The notes below the pieces were generated by a model. The model made no database searches. It saw only the letters and a program-made list of their open reading frames with translations, and was not told the DNA's origin. A program made the translations under genes and the position numbers. Source: Vibrio sp. UBA2441 (GTDB lineage Bacteria; Pseudomonadota; Gammaproteobacteria; Enterobacterales; Vibrionaceae). From it: a DNA stretch of 64,000 bases. How positions within the stretch are numbered: position 1 is the stretch's first letter; each line of letters starts with the position of its first letter. Location of the stretch: positions 17,813 through 81,812 of the forward strand of contig DDQN01000014.1 in NCBI GenBank assembly GCA_002342685.1, read 5' to 3'. Of the stretch, positions 28,118-36,313 are shown piece by piece.

Positions 28118-28555
28118 TTACAAATCTCTAATGTCTATTAGCTCTTCTAATAGTTCAGATAATTGGTTATATCGATCTTCACCAAATTTTGCTTTGAGTT
28201 TTACGTACTGTTTGTCTATTTCGATCCGCATTTCGCTGACAAGTAACTCTGCTTTATTGGTTAATCGGATATTTACCCTACGCTGATCAACTTCCGATTT
28301 AATCTTACAAACGTAATCTTGTTTCTCTAGTCGATTGATAATACCTGTCAGGCTAGGGCTAAGAATGCAGCTTTCTTTAGAGAGTGTCGTGAAATCAATC
28401 TCATCGTAAGCGTGGATCAGCCTCATCACGCGCCATTGCTGTACTGTAACGTCATATTCAGACAGTACAGGTCGAAAAAAATCCAGAGTAACATCCCGTG
28501 CTTTGATAAGTTGTAGCGGTAGTGAATCTTTATATTTTGTCATAAATACCTTCAT
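28118..28555 (-). CDS. hpaR: MarR-family regulator, HpaR type
   Basis: Winged-helix regulator of 145 residues. HpaR represses 4-hydroxyphenylacetate (homoprotocatechuate) catabolic genes in enterics, with the aromatic acid as inducer. 'LPLQLIKARDVTLDFFRPVL' near the start, 'QQWRVMRLI' and the wing 'DQRRVNIRLT' are typical of HpaR. A second ATG at 28543 (MTKYKDSL) has AAGG five bases upstream and may be the real start. It is divergent in function rather than position: it sits behind hpaA on the same strand, 63 bases downstream. Candidate operators (TAACATRTTA) lie near 29580 and 31050. Confidence 0.8.
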   Translation of the reverse strand: MKVFMTKYKDSLPLQLIKARDVTLDFFRPVLSEYDVTVQQWRVMRLIHAYDEIDFTTLSKESCILSPSLTGIINRLEKQDYVCKIKSEVDQRRVNIRLTNKAELLVSEMRIEIDKQYVKLKAKFGEDRYNQLSELLEELIDIRDL

Positions 28556-28618
28556 TTTCTTGCAATAAGTTTATTAGAGTCCGTAGGTGTATCCCTGTAG
28601 ATAGCGCCTAATTCTATA

Positions 28619-29500
28619 TTAGTCTATGGACTGATTTACCTTAACCCTGTACTCAGAAGCGGTCATTTCTGAGTACTTTCTGAAAAATCGAGCAAAATAG
28701 GCTGGATCTCTAAATCCAAGATCATAGCCGATTTCAGAAACACTTTTCGAAGTAAACTGTAATGAGCGACGAGCTTCCTGCATTTGTCGATCAATAATGA
28801 TTTTTTTAGATGACAGCCCACTAACCCGGCGGCAGATATCGTTAAGTCGGGATACTGAGATACCCAAATGTTCAGAGTATTCGCCCAATGCCCAGTGTTT
28901 AGCGTAATGAGTTTCTACCAAATGGTTAAAATGATGGAACAAGCTAATATCAACACTTCGGTTTGCTTTCTCCGATTTATGCCGAATTCCGAGCCTCATT
29001 ACTTCTATTAGTATCAATTGTAGTAAGGATTGTGTCGCTTTTTCCTGCATCATTCCACTGGAATTCAATTCTCTTTTTAAGTGGGTGATAAGAGACAGTA
29101 TTGGATTGTCATCTACTAGCTTGGTACAAAAAGGCTTCATTTGGTCCACCATAATATTATTCAGACCACTTTCCATATCCAGTAATCGCCAAACAAGTTG
29201 TTGCTGAATCGTTAATACATAACCGGATGAACTCGATTCTGTTACAAATGAGTGTGGTACTGCAGGTGGCGTAAAAAAGAGTGTAATTCCCTCATTTATA
29301 AAATGTTTATCGTCTAGGTGAACGTGAGTGCTGCCATCAAGAACGATATGCAGTTGATAGAACCTGTCGTGATAATGTACAGGCATATTTCTGCCGAAGA
29401 AATTCGCCAAATTGTCCAATTGTTCAAAATGAAGCTCTGAATTTGCATAACGCTGATCATAAACCTGACCAATATTAATGTTGGGAATTCTTGATACCAC
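28619..29500 (-). CDS. hpaA: AraC-family activator, HpaA type
   Basis: Regulator of 293 residues with an N-terminal cupin effector domain (about 20-150; 'FFGRNMPVHYHDRFYQLHIV' and 'TPPAVPHSFVTE' are characteristic of HpaA) and two C-terminal helix-turn-helix motifs (about 195-290, ending 'GFRDPAYFARFFRKYSEMTASEYR'). HpaA activates 4-hydroxyphenylacetate hydroxylase genes in response to the aromatic acid. The start is a GTG with AGGAGG eight bases upstream. It is divergently oriented from the oxygenase gene, the classic arrangement for an AraC activator and its target. Confidence 0.82.
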   Translation of the reverse strand: MVSRIPNINIGQVYDQRYANSELHFEQLDNLANFFGRNMPVHYHDRFYQLHIVLDGSTHVHLDDKHFINEGITLFFTPPAVPHSFVTESSSSGYVLTIQQQLVWRLLDMESGLNNIMVDQMKPFCTKLVDDNPILSLITHLKRELNSSGMMQEKATQSLLQLILIEVMRLGIRHKSEKANRSVDISLFHHFNHLVETHYAKHWALGEYSEHLGISVSRLNDICRRVSGLSSKKIIIDRQMQEARRSLQFTSKSVSEIGYDLGFRDPAYFARFFRKYSEMTASEYRVKVNQSID

Positions 29501-29520
29501 CTAGCTTTCCTCCTCAAACA

Positions 29521-29555
29521 GCACATATTTTTTACAAAAATGACAAAATATGTGC
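29521..29555. promoter_or_regulatory. Perfect inverted repeat in the hpaA leader
   Basis: Arms GCACATATTTT and AAAATATGTGC (11 bp, perfect) with a 13-base spacer, 21 bases upstream of the hpaA GTG. It could be an autoregulatory operator or a leader hairpin of the hpaA mRNA. Confidence 0.5.
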
Positions 29556-29580
29556 AACTTCACAATATCTGCACAAAACA

Positions 29581-29594
29581 CTTAACATATTAAC
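29581..29594. promoter_or_regulatory. Putative HpaR/HpaA operator, copy 1
   Basis: CTTAACATATTAAC, identical over 14 bases to 31051-31064 before the TRAP operon. It contains TAACATATTA, a variant of the near-palindrome TAACATRTTA. Confidence 0.55.
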
Positions 29595-29647
29595 GAATTC
29601 TGTGAAAAGTGCAATTGTTCTCGCGCTTAATCCATTTAATTGGCAGG

Positions 29648-29668
29648 TTGTTAACATGATAATAACAA
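29648..29668. promoter_or_regulatory. Putative HpaR/HpaA operator, copy 2
   Basis: Begins TTGTTAACATG, identical over 11 bases to 31083-31093, and forms a dyad TTGTTA-N9-TAACAA. It lies about 66 bases before the oxygenase ATG, where a repressor would block transcription. Confidence 0.55.
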
Positions 29669-29733
29669 TCGTTAGGTAACCCCAGCCAAACTTTAACGCA
29701 CTCGATGTGTCGTCAGATTAAAAGGAAGTAACT

Positions 29734-30903
29734 ATGAAACGAGCAAATCCATTACTAGAAAAATTACAAGAAATTTTGCCTACGATTGCGGCTAATGCTG
29801 CGCAAGCAGAAATTGATAGAACGCCTCCGGAAGAAAATATTCGCCTATTAAGGGAGATCAAATTCTTTCGCGCACTTCAGCCGAAAAAATATGGCGGCTT
29901 AGAAATATCGTTGCCAGAATTTACCGACTGTGTTGCCGCGTTGGCTGGTGCATGTGGTGGTACGGCATGGGGTGCAAGTTTATTGGCGACGCATAGCCAT
30001 CAAATGGCGATGTTTTCAGAACAAGCTCAAGAAGAATTTTGGGGAGATAATCCAGATGCAACAGCCAGCAGTAGTATTGCACCATTTGGAAAAACAAAAG
30101 AAACAGAAGGTGGGGTTATCTTCAATGGGGATATGCGATGGAGTAGTGGATGCGACCATGCCGATTGGGCCATCCTCGGATTTCTCCGAGAAGACGCCGA
30201 TGGAAACAAAACCTACTGCTTTGGCGTGGTACCAAGACATGAATACACAATTATTGATGATTGGCATGCCGCTGGTATGAAGTCCAGTGGGACAAAAACC
30301 TTGGCAATTAAAGATGTCTTTATTCCTAACCATCGTATTGAAACCGCGAAGGGGATGATGGAAGGTTCTTCAGCTGGATTCGGGCTCTATCCTGATAGTG
30401 ATATATTTTATACACCGTACCGTCCTTATTTTGCTTGTGGTTTTGCCGCCATAGGCTTGGGTATCGCTGAACGCATGCTTGAAGTCTATAAAACCATTAC
30501 TCAGAACCGTGTCCGTGCATACACCGGAGCCCGGGTTGGAGCTGCTACACCTGCACTAATGCGTTTAGCTGAATCGACTCATCAGGTATTTGCTGCAAGA
30601 GCTATGCTTGAAAAAACGTGGGAAGAGCATAAAGAGCACGGAGAGAGAAAAGAATATCCAACAGCTGAAACATTGGCTTACTGGCGCACAAACCAAGCTT
30701 ATGCAGTGAAAATGTGTATTGAATCAGTAGACAGATTGTTTGATGCCATCGGTGGTAACTGTTGGTTTACCACCAATGAAGCTCAGCGTTTGTTCCGTGA
30801 CTCGCATATGACAGGTGCCCATGCTTACACCGATTATGATGTCTGCAAGCAGATTTTGGGTCGTAGTATTATGGGGTTAGAACCAGACCCGACTATGGTC
30901 TAA
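29734..30903 (+). CDS. 4-hydroxyphenylacetate 3-monooxygenase, oxygenase component (C2 type)
   Basis: Flavin-dependent monooxygenase of 389 residues with the acyl-CoA dehydrogenase fold. It should hydroxylate 4-hydroxyphenylacetate to 3,4-dihydroxyphenylacetate using reduced flavin and O2. It resembles the Acinetobacter baumannii C2 enzyme closely throughout, including the C-terminal 'MGLEPDPTMV'. His87, Ser113, Arg230 and His363 fall exactly where C2 has, from memory, His120, Ser146, Arg263 and His396 (offset 33). It lacks about 33 residues at the N terminus relative to C2. AAGGAAG precedes the ATG. No flavin reductase partner is in this window. Confidence 0.88.
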   Translation: MKRANPLLEKLQEILPTIAANAAQAEIDRTPPEENIRLLREIKFFRALQPKKYGGLEISLPEFTDCVAALAGACGGTAWGASLLATHSHQMAMFSEQAQEEFWGDNPDATASSSIAPFGKTKETEGGVIFNGDMRWSSGCDHADWAILGFLREDADGNKTYCFGVVPRHEYTIIDDWHAAGMKSSGTKTLAIKDVFIPNHRIETAKGMMEGSSAGFGLYPDSDIFYTPYRPYFACGFAAIGLGIAERMLEVYKTITQNRVRAYTGARVGAATPALMRLAESTHQVFAARAMLEKTWEEHKEHGERKEYPTAETLAYWRTNQAYAVKMCIESVDRLFDAIGGNCWFTTNEAQRLFRDSHMTGAHAYTDYDVCKQILGRSIMGLEPDPTMV

Positions 30904-30934
30904 ATATTAATCTAAAAAAAAGTATTTAAAATAG

Positions 30935-30967
30935 AAAGCTCTGCTATTGGAAAAGTAGAGCTTTTTT
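30935..30967 (+). terminator. Rho-independent terminator of the oxygenase gene
   Basis: Stem AAAGCTCTGCT / AGTAGAGCTTT (one G-T pair) followed by six T, 32 bases past the stop. It separates the oxygenase from the TRAP operon, which therefore needs its own promoter. Confidence 0.88.
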
Positions 30968-31050
30968 AATGAGTTAGTAATGACTGTTACCGTTCAATTA
31001 GACTAATGTCTAATAAAAATAAGTAATGAAATTGTTACAAACTTGATCTT

Positions 31051-31064
31051 CTTAACATATTAAC
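31051..31064. promoter_or_regulatory. Putative HpaR/HpaA operator, copy 3
   Basis: CTTAACATATTAAC, the exact 14-base copy of 29581-29594, here 96 bases before the TRAP binding-protein ATG. Confidence 0.55.
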
Positions 31065-31082
31065 TAAATTGATAATGGTAGA

Positions 31083-31096
31083 TTGTTAACATGTTA
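31083..31096. promoter_or_regulatory. Putative HpaR/HpaA operator, copy 4
   Basis: TTGTTAACATGTTA. It shares TTGTTAACATG with 29648-29658 and contains the perfect 10-bp palindrome TAACATGTTA, the best copy of the motif. Confidence 0.55.
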
Positions 31097-31159
31097 TCGG
31101 TTTTAACCGTAACGTAACAAAACCTAAAAATATTAAAATTCGTATTACAAGGATGTGTC

Positions 31160-32185
31160 ATGATTAAATCGAAAATTTCTATGGTTGTTAGCACCGGGTT
31201 ACTTCTCTTTGCTTCAGCAAGTGCTAATGCCGCACCAGAAAAAGTACTGAAGATAAGCTCGTGGGCTTCACCAAATCACGGCGTTAACAAAGTGGTTTGG
31301 CCTACGTGGGGTGAGTGGATCAAAGAGGCGACAGAAGGTCGCGTTGAAGTGAAAATCGAATATGATTTGGCTCCTCCTCAATCCCAAATTGATGTCGTAA
31401 CTGATGGTGTTGGTGACGTTACCTGGATTTTCCATGGCCACAAGGCCGGTCGATTTAAACTAACTCAACTACCTGAAATCCCAACCTTTAAAGGGGGTGT
31501 AAGTTCTGAGCTTGCTTCTAAAGCCTATTGGAATACTTACGAGAAATACCTTAAAAATGGCAGAGAGCACCGTGGTGTTAATGTTATGGCGGTTGGAGTA
31601 CACGGCCCTGGCCAGCTAATTACCAAAGAAAAAGTAACCTCACTTACAGACATGAAAGGCAAGAAAATTCGAGTTGGTGGTGGTGTTATTTCTAATATCG
31701 CTAAAGACATGAAAGTAACGCCAGTATTTATTCCGACACCTAAAGTGTATGAATCACTCTCGCAAGGTGTTGTGGTAGGTACTTACTTACCTGTTGAAGC
31801 TTTGAGCAGTTTCCGTTTAGCGGAAGTGGCTAGTAATACCCTGATGTTCCCTGGTGGTTTATATCGAGGTAGTTTCGCTATCGTGATGAACCCTGATGCA
31901 TTAGAAGGTGTTTCTAAGAAAGATCGAGAAGCCATTATGGCTGTGTCAGGTGAGAAACTGTCACGCTTGTTCGGAAAAATGATGGATGACTACGACAACA
32001 ATGCATACGCTAAAGCCAAAGAGGGTGGTCATGTATTTACTCAGGCTTCTCCAGAGTTAGTTGAAGAAGTTAAAGCGATGACAACAGAAATTATCGATGG
32101 TTGGTATAAGACGGCGAAAAAACGCAAGGTCGATGGCCCTGCTGCATTCGAATATTACCAAGAGCAACTTAGCAAAGGGTTGTAA
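31160..32185 (+). CDS. TRAP transporter substrate-binding protein (DctP type)
   Basis: Periplasmic binding protein of 341 residues with a signal peptide ending near ASANA (about 24). The mature part has the DctP-fold signatures 'MKGKKIRVGGGVISNIAKDM' (the hinge region with the substrate-contacting Arg) and 'GVVVGTYLPVEALSSFRLAEV'. It captures an organic acid for the DctQM permease. AAGGATG precedes the ATG by six bases. The HPA-type operators upstream and the neighbouring oxygenase suggest 4-hydroxyphenylacetate or a related aromatic acid as substrate; that is inference. Confidence 0.88.
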   Translation: MIKSKISMVVSTGLLLFASASANAAPEKVLKISSWASPNHGVNKVVWPTWGEWIKEATEGRVEVKIEYDLAPPQSQIDVVTDGVGDVTWIFHGHKAGRFKLTQLPEIPTFKGGVSSELASKAYWNTYEKYLKNGREHRGVNVMAVGVHGPGQLITKEKVTSLTDMKGKKIRVGGGVISNIAKDMKVTPVFIPTPKVYESLSQGVVVGTYLPVEALSSFRLAEVASNTLMFPGGLYRGSFAIVMNPDALEGVSKKDREAIMAVSGEKLSRLFGKMMDDYDNNAYAKAKEGGHVFTQASPELVEEVKAMTTEIIDGWYKTAKKRKVDGPAAFEYYQEQLSKGL

Positions 32186-32190
32186 AAATT

Positions 32191-32718
32191 ATGATAGCTG
32201 AGAATATTTCGATGGCTGTTAGGCGAGGGCTGGAGTCCCTCGCTGCATTAAGCCTGTTTCTAATGATGGGTATTACATTTGTCGATGTTTTCGGACGCTA
32301 TTTTCTAAATTCACCGGTCGATGGCTCAACAGAGATGATTGAGGTTCTCCTTGCTGTCATGGTGTTTATGGCCTTTCCTCTTGTTTCATGGAAAGAAGAA
32401 AACATCTGCGTTGATTTGCTGGATGCTTATTTTCCTGACCGCTGGATAGACCTTCGCCAAGCAGTAATAAACCTTATTTGTGCCGTATCACTGGTTTTGG
32501 TAGCGATCACTAACTGGAAGTTAGCCGGTCGCTCACTTGAATATGAAGAAGTGTCTGAAATTCTGGAAATCCCATTAGGGTATGTGACGTACTTAATTTC
32601 GATTACGGGCTTTGCAGGTGGTTTTCTTACCTTGATGAACGCCTTTATTTACATAGCAAGACTTCCGATATTTCGAGTAGGAACACCGATTTCAGAAGAA
32701 AGGAGTAGTAGCGAATGA
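32191..32718 (+). CDS. TRAP transporter small permease (DctQ type)
   Basis: Membrane protein of 175 residues with four helices, the normal DctQ size. 'MMGITFVDVFGRYFLNSPVDGSTEMIEVLLAV' region shows the DctQ hallmark (VDVFGRYF and the following E). It joins the large permease to form the Na+-driven channel. It starts five bases after the binding-protein stop and overlaps the large permease by ATGA. Confidence 0.87.
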   Translation: MIAENISMAVRRGLESLAALSLFLMMGITFVDVFGRYFLNSPVDGSTEMIEVLLAVMVFMAFPLVSWKEENICVDLLDAYFPDRWIDLRQAVINLICAVSLVLVAITNWKLAGRSLEYEEVSEILEIPLGYVTYLISITGFAGGFLTLMNAFIYIARLPIFRVGTPISEERSSSE

Positions 32719-34013
32719 TTGAGTCAATAGTCGGGTTTTCGGCTCTCATTTTTATGGTCTTTTTAAGACTACCGCTTGCTTTTGCAATGGGTGTTGTCGG
32801 GTTTATTGGTTTTTGGTATATCAACGATTACAACTGGACAGCGGCGATGTCGATGGCGGCGCGCCGTATCATTGACACGGGTCAGGATTATGGTTTATCG
32901 GTCATTCCACTTTTTATCCTCATGGGGAACTTTGTGACCAAAGCGGGGTTGTCAGCTGAGCTTTATCGAGCCTGTAATGCCTTTGTTGGTCATCGACGTG
33001 GTGGTCTTTCAATGTCGACTATACTCGCTTGTGGCGGTTTTTCTGCCATATGCGGTTCAAGCTTAGCGACGTCAGCAACGATGTCTAAAGTGGCGATGCC
33101 ACCTATGCGAAAGTACGGGTATTCCGATAGCTTAGCGGCAGCGTCTATTGCCGCTGGTGGTACATTGGGTATTTTAATTCCACCAAGTGTTATGCTGGTT
33201 ATCTACGGCTTGTTAACGGAAAGCAGTATTCGTGAATTATTTGCCGCTGGGTTTCTTCCCGGTTTGTTAGGCATTAGTTTGTATCTTCTTACTGTTAAGT
33301 GGGTTGTCTTCCGTAACCCTGAAAAAGCACCTCCAGGAGAGAGGTCTGACTGGAGCGAGCGTTTTGTTGCGCTTAAAGGTATTTTCTCTACGTTAATGCT
33401 CTTTGTCTTGGTGATGGGCGGGATATATGCTGGTGCCTTTACTCCGACAGAAGCGGCAGGTATTGGTGCGACAGGTGCATTTTTTCTAGCGCTGTATAGA
33501 AGAAAGTTAAACTACGAAATCTTGAGAGACGTTTTGGTCGATACAGCTAAGACATCGGCTGCCTTGTTTGCCGTGGTTATTTCTGCATTGATATTGTCAA
33601 ACTTTGTCAACCGAGCAGGCCTGCCGACAGCATTGATTGAACTTATTCAGGTGGGTAATGTTTCTCCAATGATGGCTATGGGTATTATTTTGTTGATATA
33701 CATTATTCTTGGGTGTGTATTTGAAAGTATGTCCATGATGCTGCTTACCGTTCCTATATTCTTCCCTGTGGTGGTTCAGCTTGGTTTTGATCCTATCTGG
33801 TTTGGTATTGTTGTCGTGGTGGTTACTGAGATTAGTCTCATTACCCCTCCAGTTGGACTAAATGTGTTTGTATTATCAGGCTTGGTTAAAGATATTAGTA
33901 CAGGAACTATCTTCAGAGGTATCTTTCCATTTTGGGTCGCTGATATGTTGAGGCTAGCCATTATCGTACTATTTCCTGCAGTAGCACTGCTTTTACCAAG
34001 TTTGATGTATTGA
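32715..34013 (+). CDS. TRAP transporter large permease (DctM type)
   Basis: Inner membrane protein of 432 residues with about 12 helices, full length for DctM/SiaM. 'CGGFSAICGSSLATSATMSKVAMP' and 'AGGTLGILIPPSVMLVIYG' are the conserved hairpin and Na+-site segments of the first repeat; 'VTEISLITPPVGLNVFV' is the second. It completes a DctPQM operon, closed by a strong terminator. Confidence 0.92.
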   Translation: MIESIVGFSALIFMVFLRLPLAFAMGVVGFIGFWYINDYNWTAAMSMAARRIIDTGQDYGLSVIPLFILMGNFVTKAGLSAELYRACNAFVGHRRGGLSMSTILACGGFSAICGSSLATSATMSKVAMPPMRKYGYSDSLAAASIAAGGTLGILIPPSVMLVIYGLLTESSIRELFAAGFLPGLLGISLYLLTVKWVVFRNPEKAPPGERSDWSERFVALKGIFSTLMLFVLVMGGIYAGAFTPTEAAGIGATGAFFLALYRRKLNYEILRDVLVDTAKTSAALFAVVISALILSNFVNRAGLPTALIELIQVGNVSPMMAMGIILLIYIILGCVFESMSMMLLTVPIFFPVVVQLGFDPIWFGIVVVVVTEISLITPPVGLNVFVLSGLVKDISTGTIFRGIFPFWVADMLRLAIIVLFPAVALLLPSLMY

Positions 34014-34059
34014 TGTGAGTTAAGAGTCTTAATATTCCCTTTGTACATGTTTAAATCTT

Positions 34060-34088
34060 GCTTTGGATTTCGGTCCAAAGCTTTTTTT
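34060..34088 (+). terminator. Rho-independent terminator of the TRAP operon
   Basis: Perfect stem GCTTTGGA / TCCAAAGC, loop TTTCGG, followed by a run of seven T, about 46 bases after the stop codon. Confidence 0.92.
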
Positions 34089-34154
34089 ATTTTGTTAAAA
34101 TCTATCTATACTTGATATTATTAACAATAAATCAGAAAAAGAATGTGAGTGTAG

Positions 34155-34622
34155 ATGAAACGTTTCTTAATAGCATTACTGGTTCTTGTTGCCCCATTAG
34201 TTTCGGCAAATGATTTGGTCATCGAGCTTCCTGATGGCGGTATTACAAAATTATCTTATGCCGAGATAAAAGCGATGCCGAGTAAAATGTATACGACGCA
34301 CCTTCCTTGGTTTGAAGGGGAGTCTACGTTTGTCGGGGTTAGCTTGGAAAATTTGCTGCTGACTTTTATCAGTGATGGTGTACCTGACAAGATATCAGTG
34401 AGAGCTCTCAATGATTATGCGGTAGACGTTTCTGGAGCAGATATCACCGCTTATCATCCAATTATCGCTTACCTGAGAGATGGTAAGAAAATGAAGATAA
34501 GGGATAAAGGACCTTATTGGTTAATCTATTCCCTAAAAAATTATCCTGATATAGATACGAGCGAATATCATTCACAGATGGTTTGGCAAATAAAAACGAT
34601 AAAAATACTCAATAATGACTGA
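34155..34622 (+). CDS. Exported molybdopterin-oxidoreductase-fold protein without cofactor cysteine
   Basis: Periplasmic protein of 155 residues with a signal peptide ending near VSANA. The mature part resembles the sulfite-oxidase-type 'oxidored_molyb' fold ('LSYAEIKAMPSKMYTTHLPW', 'FVGVSLENLL', 'NDYAVDVSGADI'). The protein contains no cysteine at all, so the molybdenum ligand of true enzymes is missing; it is more likely a binding or sensory subunit. Its last 8 bases overlap the start of a membrane diguanylate cyclase (ATGACTGA), implying that the pair works together. Confidence 0.7.
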   Translation: MKRFLIALLVLVAPLVSANDLVIELPDGGITKLSYAEIKAMPSKMYTTHLPWFEGESTFVGVSLENLLLTFISDGVPDKISVRALNDYAVDVSGADITAYHPIIAYLRDGKKMKIRDKGPYWLIYSLKNYPDIDTSEYHSQMVWQIKTIKILNND

Positions 34623-35739
34623 TATTGAAAAAATTAAGCTAACTCATCCCTACCTTAGGCGAGCGAAGGTCTTGCTGATGCTATTGGCAATCTCTCTGTT
34701 TATCGCGGATATTATGTTGCTTATTCAGACCAACCATTTGGCAAACAGTTATACAGAGCAGCGGAATCAAACCACATGGCTGATGTTTCAACTGTCTAAG
34801 GAGTTCTCTGAGCTTATCTTTTATGCTGAACATTATGGGCACGGAGAAAATGAGTTAGCGAACATATGGCAGAAGTATGAGCTTACCTGGAGTCGCTTTG
34901 ATCTGCTTATCTATAATGAAGAAGCCAATAATTTTTTGACCATAGATGCCGCAAGAGTTTTTTTCAATGAGCAGTTTCTGGAATTTAAGGCTCTGGAGCC
35001 ACTATTGGAAAATGTGCCTGAGTCGAACAGCGCAGCAATGGAGACTTTTCACGTGCGGGCTAACGAGATTTATCTCAGTGTGACGGATTATGTAAATGGG
35101 AATTTTCCTGAGTCCAGTCCCTTATATGTAGAGCAAAGATCAAAAACACAGGCGCTGGCTGACGCTGACTTATTTCTTGTATTGGGTTTTGTCATTTGTA
35201 TTGTGTTACTTTGGTATGTGTATTCGAAAGAGTCTGAATACACAAAAAAGTTGGCACTTACTGACCCGCTAACGAATATTTTTAACCGGTTAGCTCTGTT
35301 TAGTCTGTTGGAAAACTATGAAAAAACACAGCAGAAATATACCCTGTTTTTGCTTGATCTTAACGGATTTAAACAGATAAACGATAATTATGGTCATCAT
35401 ATAGGCGACGAGGTGTTGATTGAAGTTTCCACTCGTCTCCGAAAATTGAACAAACACGACTGTATAGCATTTCGGATTGGTGGTGATGAATTTGCGCTGG
35501 TATTAAAAGAAATATCCAGTTTTCAAAGTCGTATGGGAGAGTTCGGTAATAAAGTGGCTAGCAAGTTTCACCGTCCATTTCAGACCGATGGTCTCAGCTT
35601 TTCATTTTCCACGAGTATTGGTTACGCAAGTTACCCTAAAGACAGCAGAGACATAGATGAGCTGATTTTGATTGCGGACAGGATGATGTATCGAATGAAG
35701 CATGAAAATAAAAAAACACCCGTTAACACGCATAAATGA
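34615..35739 (+). CDS. Membrane diguanylate cyclase with periplasmic sensor
   Basis: Diguanylate cyclase of 374 residues. TM1 is at about 16-38, a helical periplasmic domain at about 40-175, TM2 at about 183-205 and the GGDEF domain from about 215. The active loop is an intact GGDEF at 289-293; 'LLDLNGFKQINDNYGHHIGD' supplies the metal ligands. RxxD is not present at the expected position, so no product feedback is predicted. Translational overlap with the upstream exported protein suggests that protein feeds a periplasmic signal to this enzyme. Confidence 0.87.
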   Translation: MTDIEKIKLTHPYLRRAKVLLMLLAISLFIADIMLLIQTNHLANSYTEQRNQTTWLMFQLSKEFSELIFYAEHYGHGENELANIWQKYELTWSRFDLLIYNEEANNFLTIDAARVFFNEQFLEFKALEPLLENVPESNSAAMETFHVRANEIYLSVTDYVNGNFPESSPLYVEQRSKTQALADADLFLVLGFVICIVLLWYVYSKESEYTKKLALTDPLTNIFNRLALFSLLENYEKTQQKYTLFLLDLNGFKQINDNYGHHIGDEVLIEVSTRLRKLNKHDCIAFRIGGDEFALVLKEISSFQSRMGEFGNKVASKFHRPFQTDGLSFSFSTSIGYASYPKDSRDIDELILIADRMMYRMKHENKKTPVNTHK

Positions 35740-35893
35740 ATGCGGCTCGCTTTGACTACAGTTAAATTCGTAGTCAGAACCCCCTTAATTCGATAACATT
35801 CGACGGGTATACCTTATATTAAGTGACAGGGAACTTCCCTTTCGCATGTGTTTGTTTCCTATAAACATCACCTTAAAAAAACTGGATTAAAAA

Positions 35894-36238
35894 ATGATTG
35901 AAAGAAAAGAGACGAAGCAGCGCATGAGCCGCGCTGTTATTCACAACAATACGGTTTATTTCTGTGGTCAGGTCGCAAAAGACTCAACAAAAGGCATTAA
36001 AGAACAAACAGAAACAATGCTGGAAAAAGTAGATGATCTGCTAGAAAGCGTAGGGTCTTCTCGCGAAAAACTGCTTTCTGCAACGATATACGTTAAAACA
36101 ATGGACGATTTTGCTGAAATGAATAAAGTCTGGGATAACTGGGTACCTGAAGGTTACGCACCTGCTCGCGCTTGTGTTCAGGCTTCAATGGCTCGTGAAG
36201 AATTATTAGTAGAAATCTCTGTTATTGCTGCGGTTTAA
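35894..36238 (+). CDS. RidA/YjgF family enamine deaminase-like protein
   Basis: Trimeric small protein of 114 residues. RidA proteins hydrolyse reactive enamine/imine intermediates such as 2-aminoacrylate. The catalytic arginine corresponds to Arg92 in 'GYAPARACVQASMA', and 'LVEISVIAAV' is the family C terminus. It differs from housekeeping RidA at the N terminus ('MIERKETKQRMSRAVIHNN'), placing it in the Rid4-7-type group that often sits in catabolic clusters. It converges with the GntR regulator over a shared terminator. Confidence 0.85.
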   Translation: MIERKETKQRMSRAVIHNNTVYFCGQVAKDSTKGIKEQTETMLEKVDDLLESVGSSREKLLSATIYVKTMDDFAEMNKVWDNWVPEGYAPARACVQASMAREELLVEISVIAAV

Positions 36239-36272
36239 TTAACCTTAGTTTAGGGTTAGCTATTTCTATATT

Positions 36273-36313
36273 AAACGGCCTCTCACATTGCAAAATGGAG
36301 AGGCCGTTTTTTT
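36273..36313. terminator. Bidirectional terminator between RidA and GntR genes
   Basis: Perfect 12-bp stem AAACGGCCTCTC / GAGAGGCCGTTT with a 13-base loop and T runs on both sides. It overlaps the final codons of the convergent regulator gene. Confidence 0.92.
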
